The position numbers and the translations under genes are program-made. Shown piece after piece: positions 26,071 to 35,823 of a stretch of 64,000 nucleotides of DNA. The notes under the pieces are model-generated. The model saw nothing but the letters and a program-made list of their open reading frames with translations. It ran no database searches and was not told the DNA's origin. The stretch's first letter is position 1, and every line of letters begins with the position of its first letter. Source of the stretch: Stygiobacter sp043807765 (GTDB taxonomy: Bacteria; Bacteroidota; Ignavibacteria; Ignavibacteriales; Melioribacteraceae); contig JAZDFQ010000045.1 of the NCBI GenBank assembly GCA_043807765.1, forward strand, positions 186,001 to 250,000, written 5' to 3'.

Positions 26071-27342
26071 TTAATTTTTCTGTTCATCCTCCAGCTTTTC
26101 TTTCTCTTTTAGTTCCGACTTAGCACTATCAACTTGTTCTTTATAGTTTTTCATTTTACTCTGGGTATCAAGCATTTCTTTTCTTAGAACATCACCCTTT
26201 TTAGCATTCACCCTCTCTTTAAGAGACGGAAGCAATTCAACCTTTATTAACGTAATAATTTCTTTTGTAGCAATAGAAATTTGGTCATATCCAAAAAGAT
26301 AACGCAACCCAAACACCCACCATGGCAAATCTTTTAAGAATGGAACACCTCTTCTGTTAATCGTTTCTTCATTTACTAAGAGTCCGCCAATTGCCGCTTC
26401 TTCACCATTTATTAATAGCAAACTTGTAGTTACTTCTGTTTTAGGTTTTTCTGTTGTGATGGAACCCGGAATTACCGAGCTTCTTTCAATCTTCACTTTC
26501 AGTAGGACATAATCCACACCATCTTCATTTATAATGTTGGGTGTAACTTCTATAATTGTTCCGCTCTGATAAAACTTATCAATTAAGTTACCGGCGAAAT
26601 CTCTTTCCTTAATAGAAAATTCTGAACCTACTTGTGTTCTTCCCTGAACTCCGTTAATAGTCGAAATTGTTGGCCGGGAAATAATTTTACCTAGATTCTC
26701 CTCTTCGAAAAATTTAAACATTCCCGTTGCAGTTCCATCAAACTTTCCCATTGTAAAATCTACTTTTGGAGAGATACTAAATTCCGGCGGATTCTGCGTA
26801 ACCGTTTCCGAACCAGATGAAGATGAAGCAGCTTGCGTAGTTACGATTTTACTTCCAATGCTCAATCCGGAACGTGATAGCAGAAATTCCCAGTTAACGC
26901 CCTTCTCCTTCATATCGGAAACATTTGCTTCAAATATTAATGCCGATATTTTTACTTCTCGTTCGGTGATGGGAACATAGACATCTTTAGTTAAGGCTTC
27001 TTTGGATGCATCTTTCTTTTTTACAACTAGATTTACTTCGGTTTCTTCAACAATAAGATTATTGTATTGAACAATTATGAACAAAGCTTTTTTGTAAGGC
27101 ATTTTATCAATCTCAACACCAATTGGACTAGAGATGGGAACCAACGAAACAATTTTTTTACCGGTCAATTTTTCACTTACTTTGCTCAAAACTTCCACAG
27201 CTTGATTAAAAGGAAGCGTTTCCGAAAGTGTTACAATTTCTTCGGGATTCACCGACCCCTTCAGTTTTTCTTTCAAGTCAATTTGAGCCAAGAGGGGAAC
27301 TACCAACCCAAATAACACGAGTATCATTAAAAATTTCTTCAT
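26071..27342 (-). CDS. pilQ: Secretin of the type IV pilus/type II secretion system
   Basis: 423 aa from ATG 27342; a longer start would overlap the upstream gene. Signal peptide, then an N0-like domain (PFNQAVEVLSKVSE, IEVDKMPYKKALFIIV-type), a long Ser-rich linker and the secretin core (IISRPTISTINGVQGRTQVG, VTPNIINEDGVDYVLLKVKI, TSLLLINGEEAAIGGLL). C-terminal coiled coil, charged. Forms the outer-membrane ring. Shorter than usual PilQ (~700 aa), with no AMIN domains. Confidence 0.88.
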   Translation of the reverse strand: MKKFLMILVLFGLVVPLLAQIDLKEKLKGSVNPEEIVTLSETLPFNQAVEVLSKVSEKLTGKKIVSLVPISSPIGVEIDKMPYKKALFIIVQYNNLIVEETEVNLVVKKKDASKEALTKDVYVPITEREVKISALIFEANVSDMKEKGVNWEFLLSRSGLSIGSKIVTTQAASSSSGSETVTQNPPEFSISPKVDFTMGKFDGTATGMFKFFEEENLGKIISRPTISTINGVQGRTQVGSEFSIKERDFAGNLIDKFYQSGTIIEVTPNIINEDGVDYVLLKVKIERSSVIPGSITTEKPKTEVTTSLLLINGEEAAIGGLLVNEETINRRGVPFLKDLPWWVFGLRYLFGYDQISIATKEIITLIKVELLPSLKERVNAKKGDVLRKEMLDTQSKMKNYKEQVDSAKSELKEKEKLEDEQKN

Positions 27343-27343
27343 T

Positions 27344-28240
27344 TTATTTACCTGACTTATTCTCTTTCTTTTCTTTTTGTAGTAGAAGCGAAACATTTTC
27401 TATTACACCGCCTTTGTTAAGAACAAAGTTCACACGGTTGTTTTGATAATCAATATTTGTTAGGTAGCCAAGATAAACTTTATCGCCTTCCCACAACAAA
27501 TATGTGTTGCCGCTTGCATCGGATAAAAACGCACCATCCGGAATAAGTGCTAGCAGCTGACCGGATTGAACATCCATAAGCCCGTCGCTATTTGGCGGAA
27601 TTTCATTCCTAACAAGTGGATAGAAAATATCGTATGCCGGATTGGGAACAAGTGAATTCTCGGCACCACCTTTAAACGAAAAGCGTTCATCTGCCGAATA
27701 GTAAACTTTAGCAGTGAATTTAAAGTTGACTAAATAATTTGGATCGCCATCTTTATCAACTTTAACGTTATTTGATAGTTCAACATTCGTAACCTTCTTC
27801 AAATTCTTGCTTTCTTCAATTGCATAAATCAAGCGGTATAAATCTGCGAACTCCGAAATTCCGGAAAGAGTGTAATTGTAGCTGTTAAAATTCGGAAAGG
27901 TCTCCATATCAACATACTCTATGTTTACATATGAGTCGGGAGAAAAATTGTAACTCACTTGGTTCACAAATTCGAAAAAATTTGCTTGAGAAATATTTAC
28001 CGGAATAGCATACTTTCTGTTAGCAAGTATAGAATCAAGCTGAGCAACTCTTTTTTTCAACTCGGTCAACTGCTGCACCAAATATTCGGTATCTAACTGA
28101 TAAAGTTTTAGATCTTTTATTTGTTGAGTCTTTTCGTCTACTTTTCCCTTTTGATAAATAAAATCGTAGAAGCCGGCAGCGAGCGAAATGCCAACAAGTA
28201 TTATCGCAATAATGATACTATTTTTGGTCTTAGTACTCAT
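27344..28240 (-). CDS. PilO-like inner-membrane protein with PilP-like C-terminal domain
   Basis: 298 aa. One TM (residues 9-27), coiled coil (30-75), a ferredoxin-like PilO domain (85-190), then a beta-rich stretch (GQLLALIPDGAFLSDASGN, YLLWEGDKVYLGYLTNI) like PilP or GspC HR domains that contact the secretin. It starts inside the stop of the PilM-PilN gene and ends 1 nt before the secretin start, so coupling is tight. Confidence 0.8.
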   Translation of the reverse strand: MSTKTKNSIIIAIILVGISLAAGFYDFIYQKGKVDEKTQQIKDLKLYQLDTEYLVQQLTELKKRVAQLDSILANRKYAIPVNISQANFFEFVNQVSYNFSPDSYVNIEYVDMETFPNFNSYNYTLSGISEFADLYRLIYAIEESKNLKKVTNVELSNNVKVDKDGDPNYLVNFKFTAKVYYSADERFSFKGGAENSLVPNPAYDIFYPLVRNEIPPNSDGLMDVQSGQLLALIPDGAFLSDASGNTYLLWEGDKVYLGYLTNIDYQNNRVNFVLNKGGVIENVSLLLQKEKKENKSGK

Positions 28241-29817
28241 TTAGCCTTAGTCGTATCTTCAGTTATGCGATAGTCCATAATAAAAGAAAATGCACTCTTC
28301 TCTCTTAAAGGCTCGTAATTAATACTTTTCAATAATGTAGTTTTATTCTGCTCTGCAAATTCGGTTAGAACACTTCTGGAAAGTGAGTACCCGCTCAATT
28401 TTAATTCTTCGGGATTTGTTGGTTCAATTTTAGTGAACCAGAAACTTCTTCTGCGTTCAATAAAATCCGAAAGTTTGGATAAATTTCTATTCCATATTCC
28501 GGAACCGATGGCAGCAGAATCAATTATTCCTTGTGTTGCATCAAACGTATTTATTCTCACAGAAAGAGGAGCTATTTCATCAGCTAATGCTTGGTTCTGC
28601 GTTCGCCGCTGCTGAAGCCTCTCAATTTCGTAATCCAGATCTTTAAGTTCTCTTACCTTAGAGAGAATATTGAATGTAAAGAAGAAAGTTGCAGCAAATA
28701 ATATTGCTACAAGCAAATAGCCGTGCCATGCAAATTGGAAAGTTTTCTGATTTTCCTGAACATACCTTGGAAGAAAGTTTGCACCAACATGCTGCTTTGC
28801 TATTTCATCAAAATATTCAATTGCTACTGCAATTGGCATTGAATACAGTGCAAGATTTTGAGTCTCTTCTTCAGTAAGATGGCTAGTGTCAAAATTCTCA
28901 AATTTTAATTCAGTAACGTTTGCTTCTGGAAATGTGCCAAAGAATGAAAGAATTAAATTTTCCGAACGATCTTCGCCGCAGATGATGATGTTATCTAGCT
29001 TGGGAACACCGCCATTTTCCATTTCCAATAATATCTTGGAAAAGTACACATCATAAGTGTGAAGATTCTTAGTGCCTATATCTAGTGTGCTACCAATATG
29101 TTTTAGTTTTTGTCCTTCAAGAAAAATCAGCTTGCTGTATTCTTTTCCTATATAAACTATAAGAGAAAAATCTTCCGGGAAAAATTTATTGGTCTTGGAA
29201 ACGTAATAAGATAGCGCTAGTTCTGCGTTTTTAATTGTAGGAATTTTTAGGTAGCGCTTATTGTTTAGATTTGCAAGTTGATTAACCAATCCAACACAAT
29301 GAATATCTCCTTCCAAAAATAATCCAAGCATTGTTTTGTCATTAATACTAACAACATCTATCAGGTCTGGTTCTACTGTTATGCCTTTGGTAGCATGAAT
29401 ATCGGCGACTACGGTTTGCAAAAGTTTTTTCTTGTTGGTTTCCGGAGGCCCGTCGTAATGATGATAATTTACAGTCGGTTCGGTTACAATAGGAATGTAA
29501 TCCATTTTTGTAACTTTTAATCCAGCTAACGCCGAATTGAATAGAGCCACATCCGAAGTATCTTCGAGGCGCCTATGGGGATTTATTCCTTCCGCAGAAT
29601 CGAGACTATCGAATGATAAATCATCCGAACTAAGAACTCCCATTGATTGATTCTCAATTTCTGCCAACGCTGTTTTAGTACCATGCGGAGAATTTTGAGA
29701 TACTCTGCTCATAGTTAAAGAAGCAGTACGCAATATTTTAATACCGGCTTTCTCTTTAGAGAGAACCGCTATTTTTGCGTCTGTTCCTTCACAGTATATG
29801 CAGACGATAGGTTTCAA
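28237..29817 (-). CDS. PilM-PilN fusion (GspL-like)
   Basis: 526 aa. N-terminal ~345 residues resemble the actin-like PilM/GspL cytoplasmic domain (VCIYCEGTDAKIAVL, FSLIVYIGKEYSKLIF, IIICGEDRSENLI). TM at ~372-392, then a coiled coil (VRELKDLDYEIERLQQRRTQN) and a small periplasmic domain as in PilN. The arrangement equals GspL of type II secretion. It links the cytoplasmic ATPase to the periplasmic PilO-PilP. Confidence 0.82.
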   Translation of the reverse strand: MKPIVCIYCEGTDAKIAVLSKEKAGIKILRTASLTMSRVSQNSPHGTKTALAEIENQSMGVLSSDDLSFDSLDSAEGINPHRRLEDTSDVALFNSALAGLKVTKMDYIPIVTEPTVNYHHYDGPPETNKKKLLQTVVADIHATKGITVEPDLIDVVSINDKTMLGLFLEGDIHCVGLVNQLANLNNKRYLKIPTIKNAELALSYYVSKTNKFFPEDFSLIVYIGKEYSKLIFLEGQKLKHIGSTLDIGTKNLHTYDVYFSKILLEMENGGVPKLDNIIICGEDRSENLILSFFGTFPEANVTELKFENFDTSHLTEEETQNLALYSMPIAVAIEYFDEIAKQHVGANFLPRYVQENQKTFQFAWHGYLLVAILFAATFFFTFNILSKVRELKDLDYEIERLQQRRTQNQALADEIAPLSVRINTFDATQGIIDSAAIGSGIWNRNLSKLSDFIERRRSFWFTKIEPTNPEELKLSGYSLSRSVLTEFAEQNKTTLLKSINYEPLREKSAFSFIMDYRITEDTTKAK

Positions 29818-29819
29818 TA

Positions 29820-31046
29820 CTAAATGCCCTTCATCAGCTGGAGAATCCTTGTCTTGTTATTCGAATAAGCAACCGCGTTCTCTTTGGATATTTTTTTCTC
29901 TGAATATAATCTCAGCAAATCTTGTTCCATAGTAACCATGCCCTGTGGTGCGCCTTGGTTAATCATCATGTAAATTTCACTTGTATTATTGTTCTTTATT
30001 GCCGCTCTAACACTTGGCGTAACAATTAGCACTTCCTTCGCTAACGCACGTTTACCATCGAGACTTGGAATCAATTTTTGAGAGACAACTGAAATTAAAA
30101 CGTCGGCTAAGCGATTTCTGACACGTTCTTGCTCATTCGGATGAACTTCCGCGATTATTCTATCGATTGATTCTACAGCACTTGATGTATGGAGAGTCGA
30201 GAATACTTTGTGTCCGGTATCTGTAACCTCGAGAGCGGCCAAGATTGTCTCGGGATCGCGCATTTCTCCAATTACAATTATATCGGGATCTTGACGCAAA
30301 GACTGAATAACACCATCTTTGAAGGAAGGAACATCTCTTCCCACTTCTCTATGCTTAATAATAGCTTTCTTGGAACGATGCACAAATTCGATTGGAGAAG
30401 CAATTATTACTATATGGCTTGGATCAAAATCGTTATGAAAATCAATTATAGCATCGAGTGTTGTGGATTTTCCGGAACCGGTAATTCCGGTTATAAGCGA
30501 TAAACCAAATTTGATATAATTATGGCTCATTGTCTTAACAGCAAACGGATGAAATTCCAGACTCTCTAAGGGGCGGATAGTAGCTTGAATAGCTCTCATA
30601 TTCATGGTTAAGCTATCTAGATCAAAATATGCATCACATCTAAATCTTAACTGCTTCTGAATTTTGTCGTATTTAAATGTATAACTAAAATCCAAATTTC
30701 TGTTTTCCAGTAATGTTTGAATTTGACTTTTATTTAAAATGGAAATAACCAGAGCAGAAGCTTCATCTTCGCTAAATTGGGGGATATCAAGTACGCGTTC
30801 TTTTTTACCAAACACCCTAAACCAAACGGAGTTCTGCGCTCCGAATCCGCCTATTTCAACGTCAGATGCATTTCTATCAATCATTGTTGCAAGAATGTGA
30901 TTCAATAGATGAAGAAGCATCAATCTATGATCGGTTTGTAATTCTTGAATATGTTCGGCGATATAGCGTACCCTTTCCGGTCCCAGAACAGTAGATGGAA
31001 CACGGGAGGCAAATCCGGATAAGATTTGTTTTGCTTCAGCTAGCAT
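29820..31046 (-). CDS. pilT: PilT-type retraction ATPase
   Basis: 408 aa. Walker A GITGSGKSTT (~187), the Asp box (VIIASPIEFVHRSKK), Walker B (IIVIGEMRDPETI) and the His box (STLHTSSAVESIDRII). The C-terminal half matches PilT; the N-terminal part is longer than in E. coli-type PilT (~350 aa). It provides pilus retraction or a second motor for secretion. It abuts PilM-PilN by 2 nt. Confidence 0.88.
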   Translation of the reverse strand: MLAEAKQILSGFASRVPSTVLGPERVRYIAEHIQELQTDHRLMLLHLLNHILATMIDRNASDVEIGGFGAQNSVWFRVFGKKERVLDIPQFSEDEASALVISILNKSQIQTLLENRNLDFSYTFKYDKIQKQLRFRCDAYFDLDSLTMNMRAIQATIRPLESLEFHPFAVKTMSHNYIKFGLSLITGITGSGKSTTLDAIIDFHNDFDPSHIVIIASPIEFVHRSKKAIIKHREVGRDVPSFKDGVIQSLRQDPDIIVIGEMRDPETILAALEVTDTGHKVFSTLHTSSAVESIDRIIAEVHPNEQERVRNRLADVLISVVSQKLIPSLDGKRALAKEVLIVTPSVRAAIKNNNTSEIYMMINQGAPQGMVTMEQDLLRLYSEKKISKENAVAYSNNKTRILQLMKGI

Positions 31047-31141
31047 TTTTATTTACCACTCTATGAAAAAATAGTGAGTAAAGTGATACCTCACATTAAA
31101 ATATATAAAACCAACCTGATAAGCTCTTTTCAAAAAGCCTT

Positions 31142-32929
31142 TTAATCTTCCATTGTTGCGCCAATAACTTCGTGTATAGAAGTCAAGCCCATTTTTGCCT
31201 TTTGAAAACCGGCGTCGCGCAAACTTAATGTTCCATCTTTTCTTGCTTGCTCGCGTATGGATTCTTCATCAACATCGGAACCGGCATTTACAATAAGTCT
31301 TCTAATTTCCTTTGTAAAATATAGTGCCTCGTGTATTGCCATTCGTCCTTTGTAACCTGAGTGGTTACATTTTTCGCATCCAACTTGTTCATAAACTTCA
31401 CTTCCGGCCCAATCTTTAATATCAAGTCCCGCCAGATGAACATGTTCTTCAAGATTGATAACTTTTTTCTTGCATGCTTCACAAAGCTTTCTAATTAAAC
31501 GTTGCGCAACAATAATGTTAATCGCATAGGCAATCAAAAATGGTTCAACACCCATTTTAAATAAACGGGCAACCGCACTTGGTGCATCATTTGTGTGAAG
31601 TGTTGAAAAAGTTAAGTGACCGGTGTTCGCAAGTTTAATCGCTGTTTCAGCTGTCTCCTTATCGCGCATCTCACCAACAAGTACAATATCGGGATCGTGA
31701 CGTAAGATTGCTCTAATAGCCTGTTCAAAGTTCATCTTATGACCAATCTTTAACTGGCGCGCTCCTTCAATTACATACTCAACCGGATCTTCAACAGTTA
31801 AAACATTTTTCGTAGGATCAATTACTTGGTATAATGCTGCAATCAATGTTGTTGATTTACCACTTCCGGTAGGACCGGTTAGGATAATCATTCCTTGCGG
31901 AGCAGAAATTGCTTTTACAAACGCTTGATTGGAATAACCAACCAATCCGAGCTTGCTTAAATCTTTTATAACTTTTCTATCATCAAGAATTCTTATTACA
32001 ATACTTTCGAATTTGTTCTTAAGTTCAGTACCAACAGTTGGCAAAACAGAAACACGGAAACGAATTATATGTCCATCAATTTCGCGTTGAATAAAACCGT
32101 CCTGTGCTTTTTCCCTTTCAAATCTGTCCATTCCTTTAGAGCGATCTTTCACAACAGCCATAACAGCTTCCGGCAAAGTATTTTCTTGAGTGTGCCAGAG
32201 CGCAAGTTTTCCATCTAAACGAAAATATATGTCTGTTTTATTGCCGGATTTGGGAAGCAAGTGAATATCACTTACACCTCTGCGGGTACCTTCTATGAGA
32301 GCTGCCTCAATCAAATTTATTAAAGCACTTTTATTTATTTCGGCATCTAACTCTTCTTCGTTTACAGACGCATCGTCTTCGGCTACATGCATCTCCTCGT
32401 TGCTTTCTTGCATCATCTTCAGAAATTCATTCTCTGTCGCAACCAGGTGCCCTATCAATTTATCGTAATCTTTTTTTCGGAGATAATTTATTTCGAATTT
32501 TTTTACGTTAAGAGCATATGCTATTTTGGCCAAAGCTCTATCTGTTGGATCAACAGCGGCTAATATTAGTTTATCGCGAATTTTGTCGTCGAACTTAAAT
32601 GGAACAACACGATGCTCAAGAAGAAGTTTTTTTATTTCTTCGCCTTGCTTAGTCATCATGTTTTTCATTTCATTTATACGCTCTTCGGGAAGTTCTTCTA
32701 TTGGAAAGTTTAATTCTTTGAATGCATATAATACAGCAACTTCTCTGAAAATAATATCGTGATCAAATTTGAATTCATCGACTAGAATCTGCGCAAGATT
32801 CCTTTTCAGTTTCGTTTGATCAGAATCTTTGATTTTTAAGGCTTGTTCTAAAATCTTATGATCAATTATCCCTTTCTTTAAAAGAAGGTAACCTATTTTA
32901 TCCGTCATTTCTAATTGAGCTTCTAACAT
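31142..32929 (-). CDS. pilB: PilB/GspE assembly ATPase
   Basis: 595 aa. N-terminal GspE_N domain (KIGYLLLKKGIIDHKILEQA), Walker A TGPTGSGKST (351-360), Walker B (DIVLVGEMRDKETAE), His box (STLHTNDAPSAVARL) and a zinc tetracysteine (CEACKKK, CEKCNHSGYKGR). Powers pilin assembly. It lies 9 nt after PilC. Confidence 0.95.
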   Translation of the reverse strand: MLEAQLEMTDKIGYLLLKKGIIDHKILEQALKIKDSDQTKLKRNLAQILVDEFKFDHDIIFREVAVLYAFKELNFPIEELPEERINEMKNMMTKQGEEIKKLLLEHRVVPFKFDDKIRDKLILAAVDPTDRALAKIAYALNVKKFEINYLRKKDYDKLIGHLVATENEFLKMMQESNEEMHVAEDDASVNEEELDAEINKSALINLIEAALIEGTRRGVSDIHLLPKSGNKTDIYFRLDGKLALWHTQENTLPEAVMAVVKDRSKGMDRFEREKAQDGFIQREIDGHIIRFRVSVLPTVGTELKNKFESIVIRILDDRKVIKDLSKLGLVGYSNQAFVKAISAPQGMIILTGPTGSGKSTTLIAALYQVIDPTKNVLTVEDPVEYVIEGARQLKIGHKMNFEQAIRAILRHDPDIVLVGEMRDKETAETAIKLANTGHLTFSTLHTNDAPSAVARLFKMGVEPFLIAYAINIIVAQRLIRKLCEACKKKVINLEEHVHLAGLDIKDWAGSEVYEQVGCEKCNHSGYKGRMAIHEALYFTKEIRRLIVNAGSDVDEESIREQARKDGTLSLRDAGFQKAKMGLTSIHEVIGATMED

Positions 32930-32938
32930 CTTAATTCC

Positions 32939-34282
32939 TTAATTCATTACAGGAGGTTTTGGACTAATAGTAGCTGTCTCAGCCGAAATTAATGTTAGGC
33001 CAATCATAACAATCATGATGAACATTGCAACAAACACTTGAATCATTTCTATTATATTCTTTAAGCGAAAAACTGTTTCGCTTTCATAATAATTAGCAAG
33101 TTGAAGAGCAGTGTTTTTAATCGTTCCGGTTTCTTCTCCCGAGTGAAATCTTGAAAGAGCAGTATCGGTAAAAACTCCACTCGCTTCAAAAGCTTCGGTA
33201 ATACCAACACCTCGTTTAATCATCATTGGGATGGCTACGTTTTTAATACGTTGTTCAAAATAATCATTTCCGGTTGCTTCAGCTGCAATTCTAATTGGTT
33301 CGATACTTTCAGCAGAACCACTGTACAATGTGTAAAATACTCTGCAAAAAACTTCAATGTTTGTCTTATGAATAAGTGACCCCATAATTGGAAGTTTCAT
33401 CATGTATTTATCAACAATCAACTTTCCTTGTTTAGTTTTTGCTAACCGAACAAGAATTATTGGTGGAACAAGCATAACAATAAATACAAGAAGAAGATTA
33501 TTCACAAGAAAGTCACTTACATCTAGAGTAAAAGCGGTCATCGGGGGAAGTTCAATTTTAAATTTCACAAACAATTTTGCAGTCTCTGGGAATATATATC
33601 CCACATAAAAAATTACTGCTAAGAACAAAATAAAGACTGTAACTAAAGGAGAAATGAGAGCACTCTTCATATTCTTTTTGAATTCTTGTTGACGCTCTAG
33701 GAATTTGGCAGTGGCTTTATATATTTCCGCCATGTTACCACTTTTAGAGGCCAACCCAAGCATGTAAGCTGTAAACTTTCCAAATATTGATTGATAACGA
33801 AGAAATGCGGTTTCGCTATCACCCCCCTTTTTGAGTTCATTGTTAATCTGCTTTAATGTTTCCTTTAATGTCTTGTTCTGAATATCATTAATAAGAAGGG
33901 TTAGAATTTCCGAGTAAGGTAGTTTTTGTTCAAGCAGTTCTGCACTAATTTTTACAAAAGAAACGATTTCTTGTTGAGGAGGTTTCGTGCTAAAATCTAG
34001 CAATTTTCTATTTATTGAGACTACTTCATAACCTAATTTTCTAAGTGCGTTAGAGACCTCATCTTTGTTAAACGCACGTTGTTCCCCCACTATTGGTTTT
34101 TCTTTCCCTTTTTTAATCTTATAGAGATAAGTAACTTTCTTCTCAACTGATTGAACTTTAAGCTGATTTTTTTCGGCAAGCTTTTGGATCTTCTTTTTTG
34201 CAAGCGCAAAGGATGGTTCAGTTAATGCACCACTGATTACTTGTCCGTTATTTTTAAGTGCTGTAAATCTTACTTCAACCAT
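32939..34282 (-). CDS. pilC: PilC/GspF inner-membrane platform protein
   Basis: 447 aa with two T2SSF domains (ISAELLEQKLPYSEILTLL, VFCRVFYTLYSGSAESIEP) and three membrane helices (203-225, 255-277, 418-440). The N-terminal ~100 residues are basic and specific to this protein. A terminator hairpin separates it from the pilin genes upstream. Confidence 0.92.
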   Translation of the reverse strand: MVEVRFTALKNNGQVISGALTEPSFALAKKKIQKLAEKNQLKVQSVEKKVTYLYKIKKGKEKPIVGEQRAFNKDEVSNALRKLGYEVVSINRKLLDFSTKPPQQEIVSFVKISAELLEQKLPYSEILTLLINDIQNKTLKETLKQINNELKKGGDSETAFLRYQSIFGKFTAYMLGLASKSGNMAEIYKATAKFLERQQEFKKNMKSALISPLVTVFILFLAVIFYVGYIFPETAKLFVKFKIELPPMTAFTLDVSDFLVNNLLLVFIVMLVPPIILVRLAKTKQGKLIVDKYMMKLPIMGSLIHKTNIEVFCRVFYTLYSGSAESIEPIRIAAEATGNDYFEQRIKNVAIPMMIKRGVGITEAFEASGVFTDTALSRFHSGEETGTIKNTALQLANYYESETVFRLKNIIEMIQVFVAMFIMIVMIGLTLISAETATISPKPPVMN

Positions 34283-34304
34283 TGGTAGCCAACTATTTAT
34301 AAAA

Positions 34305-34332
34305 AAAGCCGATAGAATATTCTATCGGCTTT
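34305..34332 (-). terminator. Perfect 28-bp palindromic terminator between pilins and pilC
   Basis: A gap-free inverted repeat centred at 34318/34319, followed on the minus strand by a run of seven Ts. It should allow some read-through into pilC while keeping pilin mRNA high. Confidence 0.85.
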
Positions 34333-34357
34333 AAATTAAGAAAAATTACTCTAAAAA

Positions 34358-34744
34358 TTAATTGTTAATAGTAGTTGATGTGATGCGATCTGGACCAACG
34401 ACCATTGTTACTTGAACAGCACTAGTTCCATTGTTTCCTTTTTCATTACCTGTTCCAACCAATGTAACTGTTTGGGCTGCTACTGTTGCGGCATATCTTC
34501 CGTTTCCTGTTGTATCAATCGACGCTGGAATTGTCCAACCCGTAAATGTATTTCCGCCACCGCCTAATGCTGTTGGTTTTCTATAGTACTGCTGTGCTAA
34601 GGATGCTAAGTTTGTTAAATCCGATATTGTTGCATCTCTGTTTGCCTGAGAACTGCTTGCCGTAAATACATTAATTCCTACTACTACCGCGATACCTACT
34701 ATGATAACGCCTAATACGATGAGTAATAATTGCTGCTGACCCAT
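34358..34744 (-). CDS. Non-canonical type IV pilin-like protein (copy 1)
   Basis: 128 aa; starts MGQQQLLLIVLGVIIVG. A hydrophobic helix (residues 5-25) is followed by a polar region and a beta domain. Only M-G precedes the helix, so any prepilin leader is two residues. The glutamate at +5 required in classic pilins is absent. Differs from copy 2 at only three positions. RBS GGAG; ends 25 nt before a terminator. A membrane-tethered pseudopilin is an alternative. Confidence 0.78.
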   Translation of the reverse strand: MGQQQLLLIVLGVIIVGIAVVVGINVFTASSSQANRDATISDLTNLASLAQQYYRKPTALGGGGNTFTGWTIPASIDTTGNGRYAATVAAQTVTLVGTGNEKGNNGTSAVQVTMVVGPDRITSTTINN

Positions 34745-34794
34745 GGTTTAACTCCTTTGTTTGTTGTTTATGATTTAATATTCCATAAAGGGAA

Positions 34795-35181
34795 TCAGTT
34801 ATTTATCGTGGTCGATGTGATACGATCTGGACCAACAACCATTGTTGCTTGAACAGAACTAGTTCCATTGTTTCCTTTTTCATTACCTGTTCCAACCAAT
34901 GTAACTGTTTGGGCTGCTACTGTCGCGGCATATACTCCGTTTCCTGTTGTATCAATCGATGCTGGAATGGTCCACCCTGTAAATGTATTTCCGCCACCGC
35001 CTAGCGCTGTTGGTTTTCTATAGTACTGCTGTGCTAAGGATGCTAAGTTTGTTAAATCTGATATTGTTGCATCTCTGTTTGCTTGGGAACTGCTTGCTGT
35101 AAATACATTAATTCCTACTACTACCGCGATACCTACTATGATAACGCCTAATACGATGAGTAATAATTGCTGCTGACCCAT
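34795..35181 (-). CDS. Non-canonical type IV pilin-like protein (copy 2)
   Basis: 128 aa, near-identical to copy 1 (differences at ~R/V83, A/S109 and V/A112). Upstream sequence including the RBS is also duplicated, pointing to a recent tandem duplication or gene conversion. Confidence 0.78.
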   Translation of the reverse strand: MGQQQLLLIVLGVIIVGIAVVVGINVFTASSSQANRDATISDLTNLASLAQQYYRKPTALGGGGNTFTGWTIPASIDTTGNGVYAATVAAQTVTLVGTGNEKGNNGTSSVQATMVVGPDRITSTTINN

Positions 35182-35212
35182 GGTTTAACTCCTTTGTTTG
35201 TTAATACTTTTT

Positions 35213-35590
35213 TTAGTTAATAATGATTGTTCTATAAGAGCTTGCTTTAACATTTATCTGTACTTTCAAAGAATCGTTATTCGTAACAACTTCGTTTCCT
35301 ACTCCTATGATTATGGCACTATCTTGAAATGCACTCGCTGAATAATGACCCGCTGCCGTATTTTCAAGTTCGGCTGGCACACTCCAACCAGTAAAATTTC
35401 TGCTTCCACCGCCAAGAGAAGTGGGCTTTAGATAGTATTGTTGCGCCATAGCTGCAAGATTTACTAATTCATTGGTAATTATAGCACGCTTACTTTCAAT
35501 AGCGCTTGCCTTAAAAAGACCAACACCAACAAAAACCGCAACTCCAACAATTATAATTCCAAGTACTACTAAAAGAAGTTGCTGCTGACC
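35213..35590 (-). CDS. Divergent pilin-like protein, first gene of the pilus operon
   Basis: About 126 aa starting at TTG near 35593 with GGAG upstream (read MGQQQLLLVVLGIIIVG after fMet). Same architecture as the two copies (KPTSLGGGSRNFTGW versus KPTALGGGGNTFTGW), but only distantly similar in the tail. The start codon differs from the ATG of the other two, so its translation rate may be lower. Confidence 0.75.
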   Translation of the reverse strand, partial: GQQQLLLVVLGIIIVGVAVFVGVGLFKASAIESKRAIITNELVNLAAMAQQYYLKPTSLGGGSRNFTGWSVPAELENTAAGHYSASAFQDSAIIIGVGNEVVTNNDSLKVQINVKASSYRTIIIN

Positions 35591-35668
35591 CAATGTTTCT
35601 CCAAAATTTGATTCGGTAAATTTTTCTAATTGCTTTTAACTGATACTATTCTGTACAATTAAGATTAT

Positions 35669-35684
35669 GACAAAAACCGAACCA
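35669..35684 (-). promoter_or_regulatory. Possible sigma-54 promoter of the pilin operon
   Basis: On the minus strand, TGGTTC-N5-TTGTC keeps GG at -24 but reads GT rather than GC at -12. About 75 nt upstream of the first pilin. No better promoter is seen. Weak match. Confidence 0.22.
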
Positions 35685-35823
35685 GCCTTAAGGAAATAAA
35701 TTATTTTATAACTAATTATAAAACAATATAATGAAGACCTCACTTAAAGGAAAGCAAAAAGTGAGCTAAAAGTAAATTTAACTCACCCGGAAGATTTTAC
35801 ATGTAAAATTGGGGAAAGAGCTA

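Noticed and set aside
34795..35207. CRISPR or tandem-repeat array
   Set aside because: The repetition is two pilin gene copies, not short spaced repeats.
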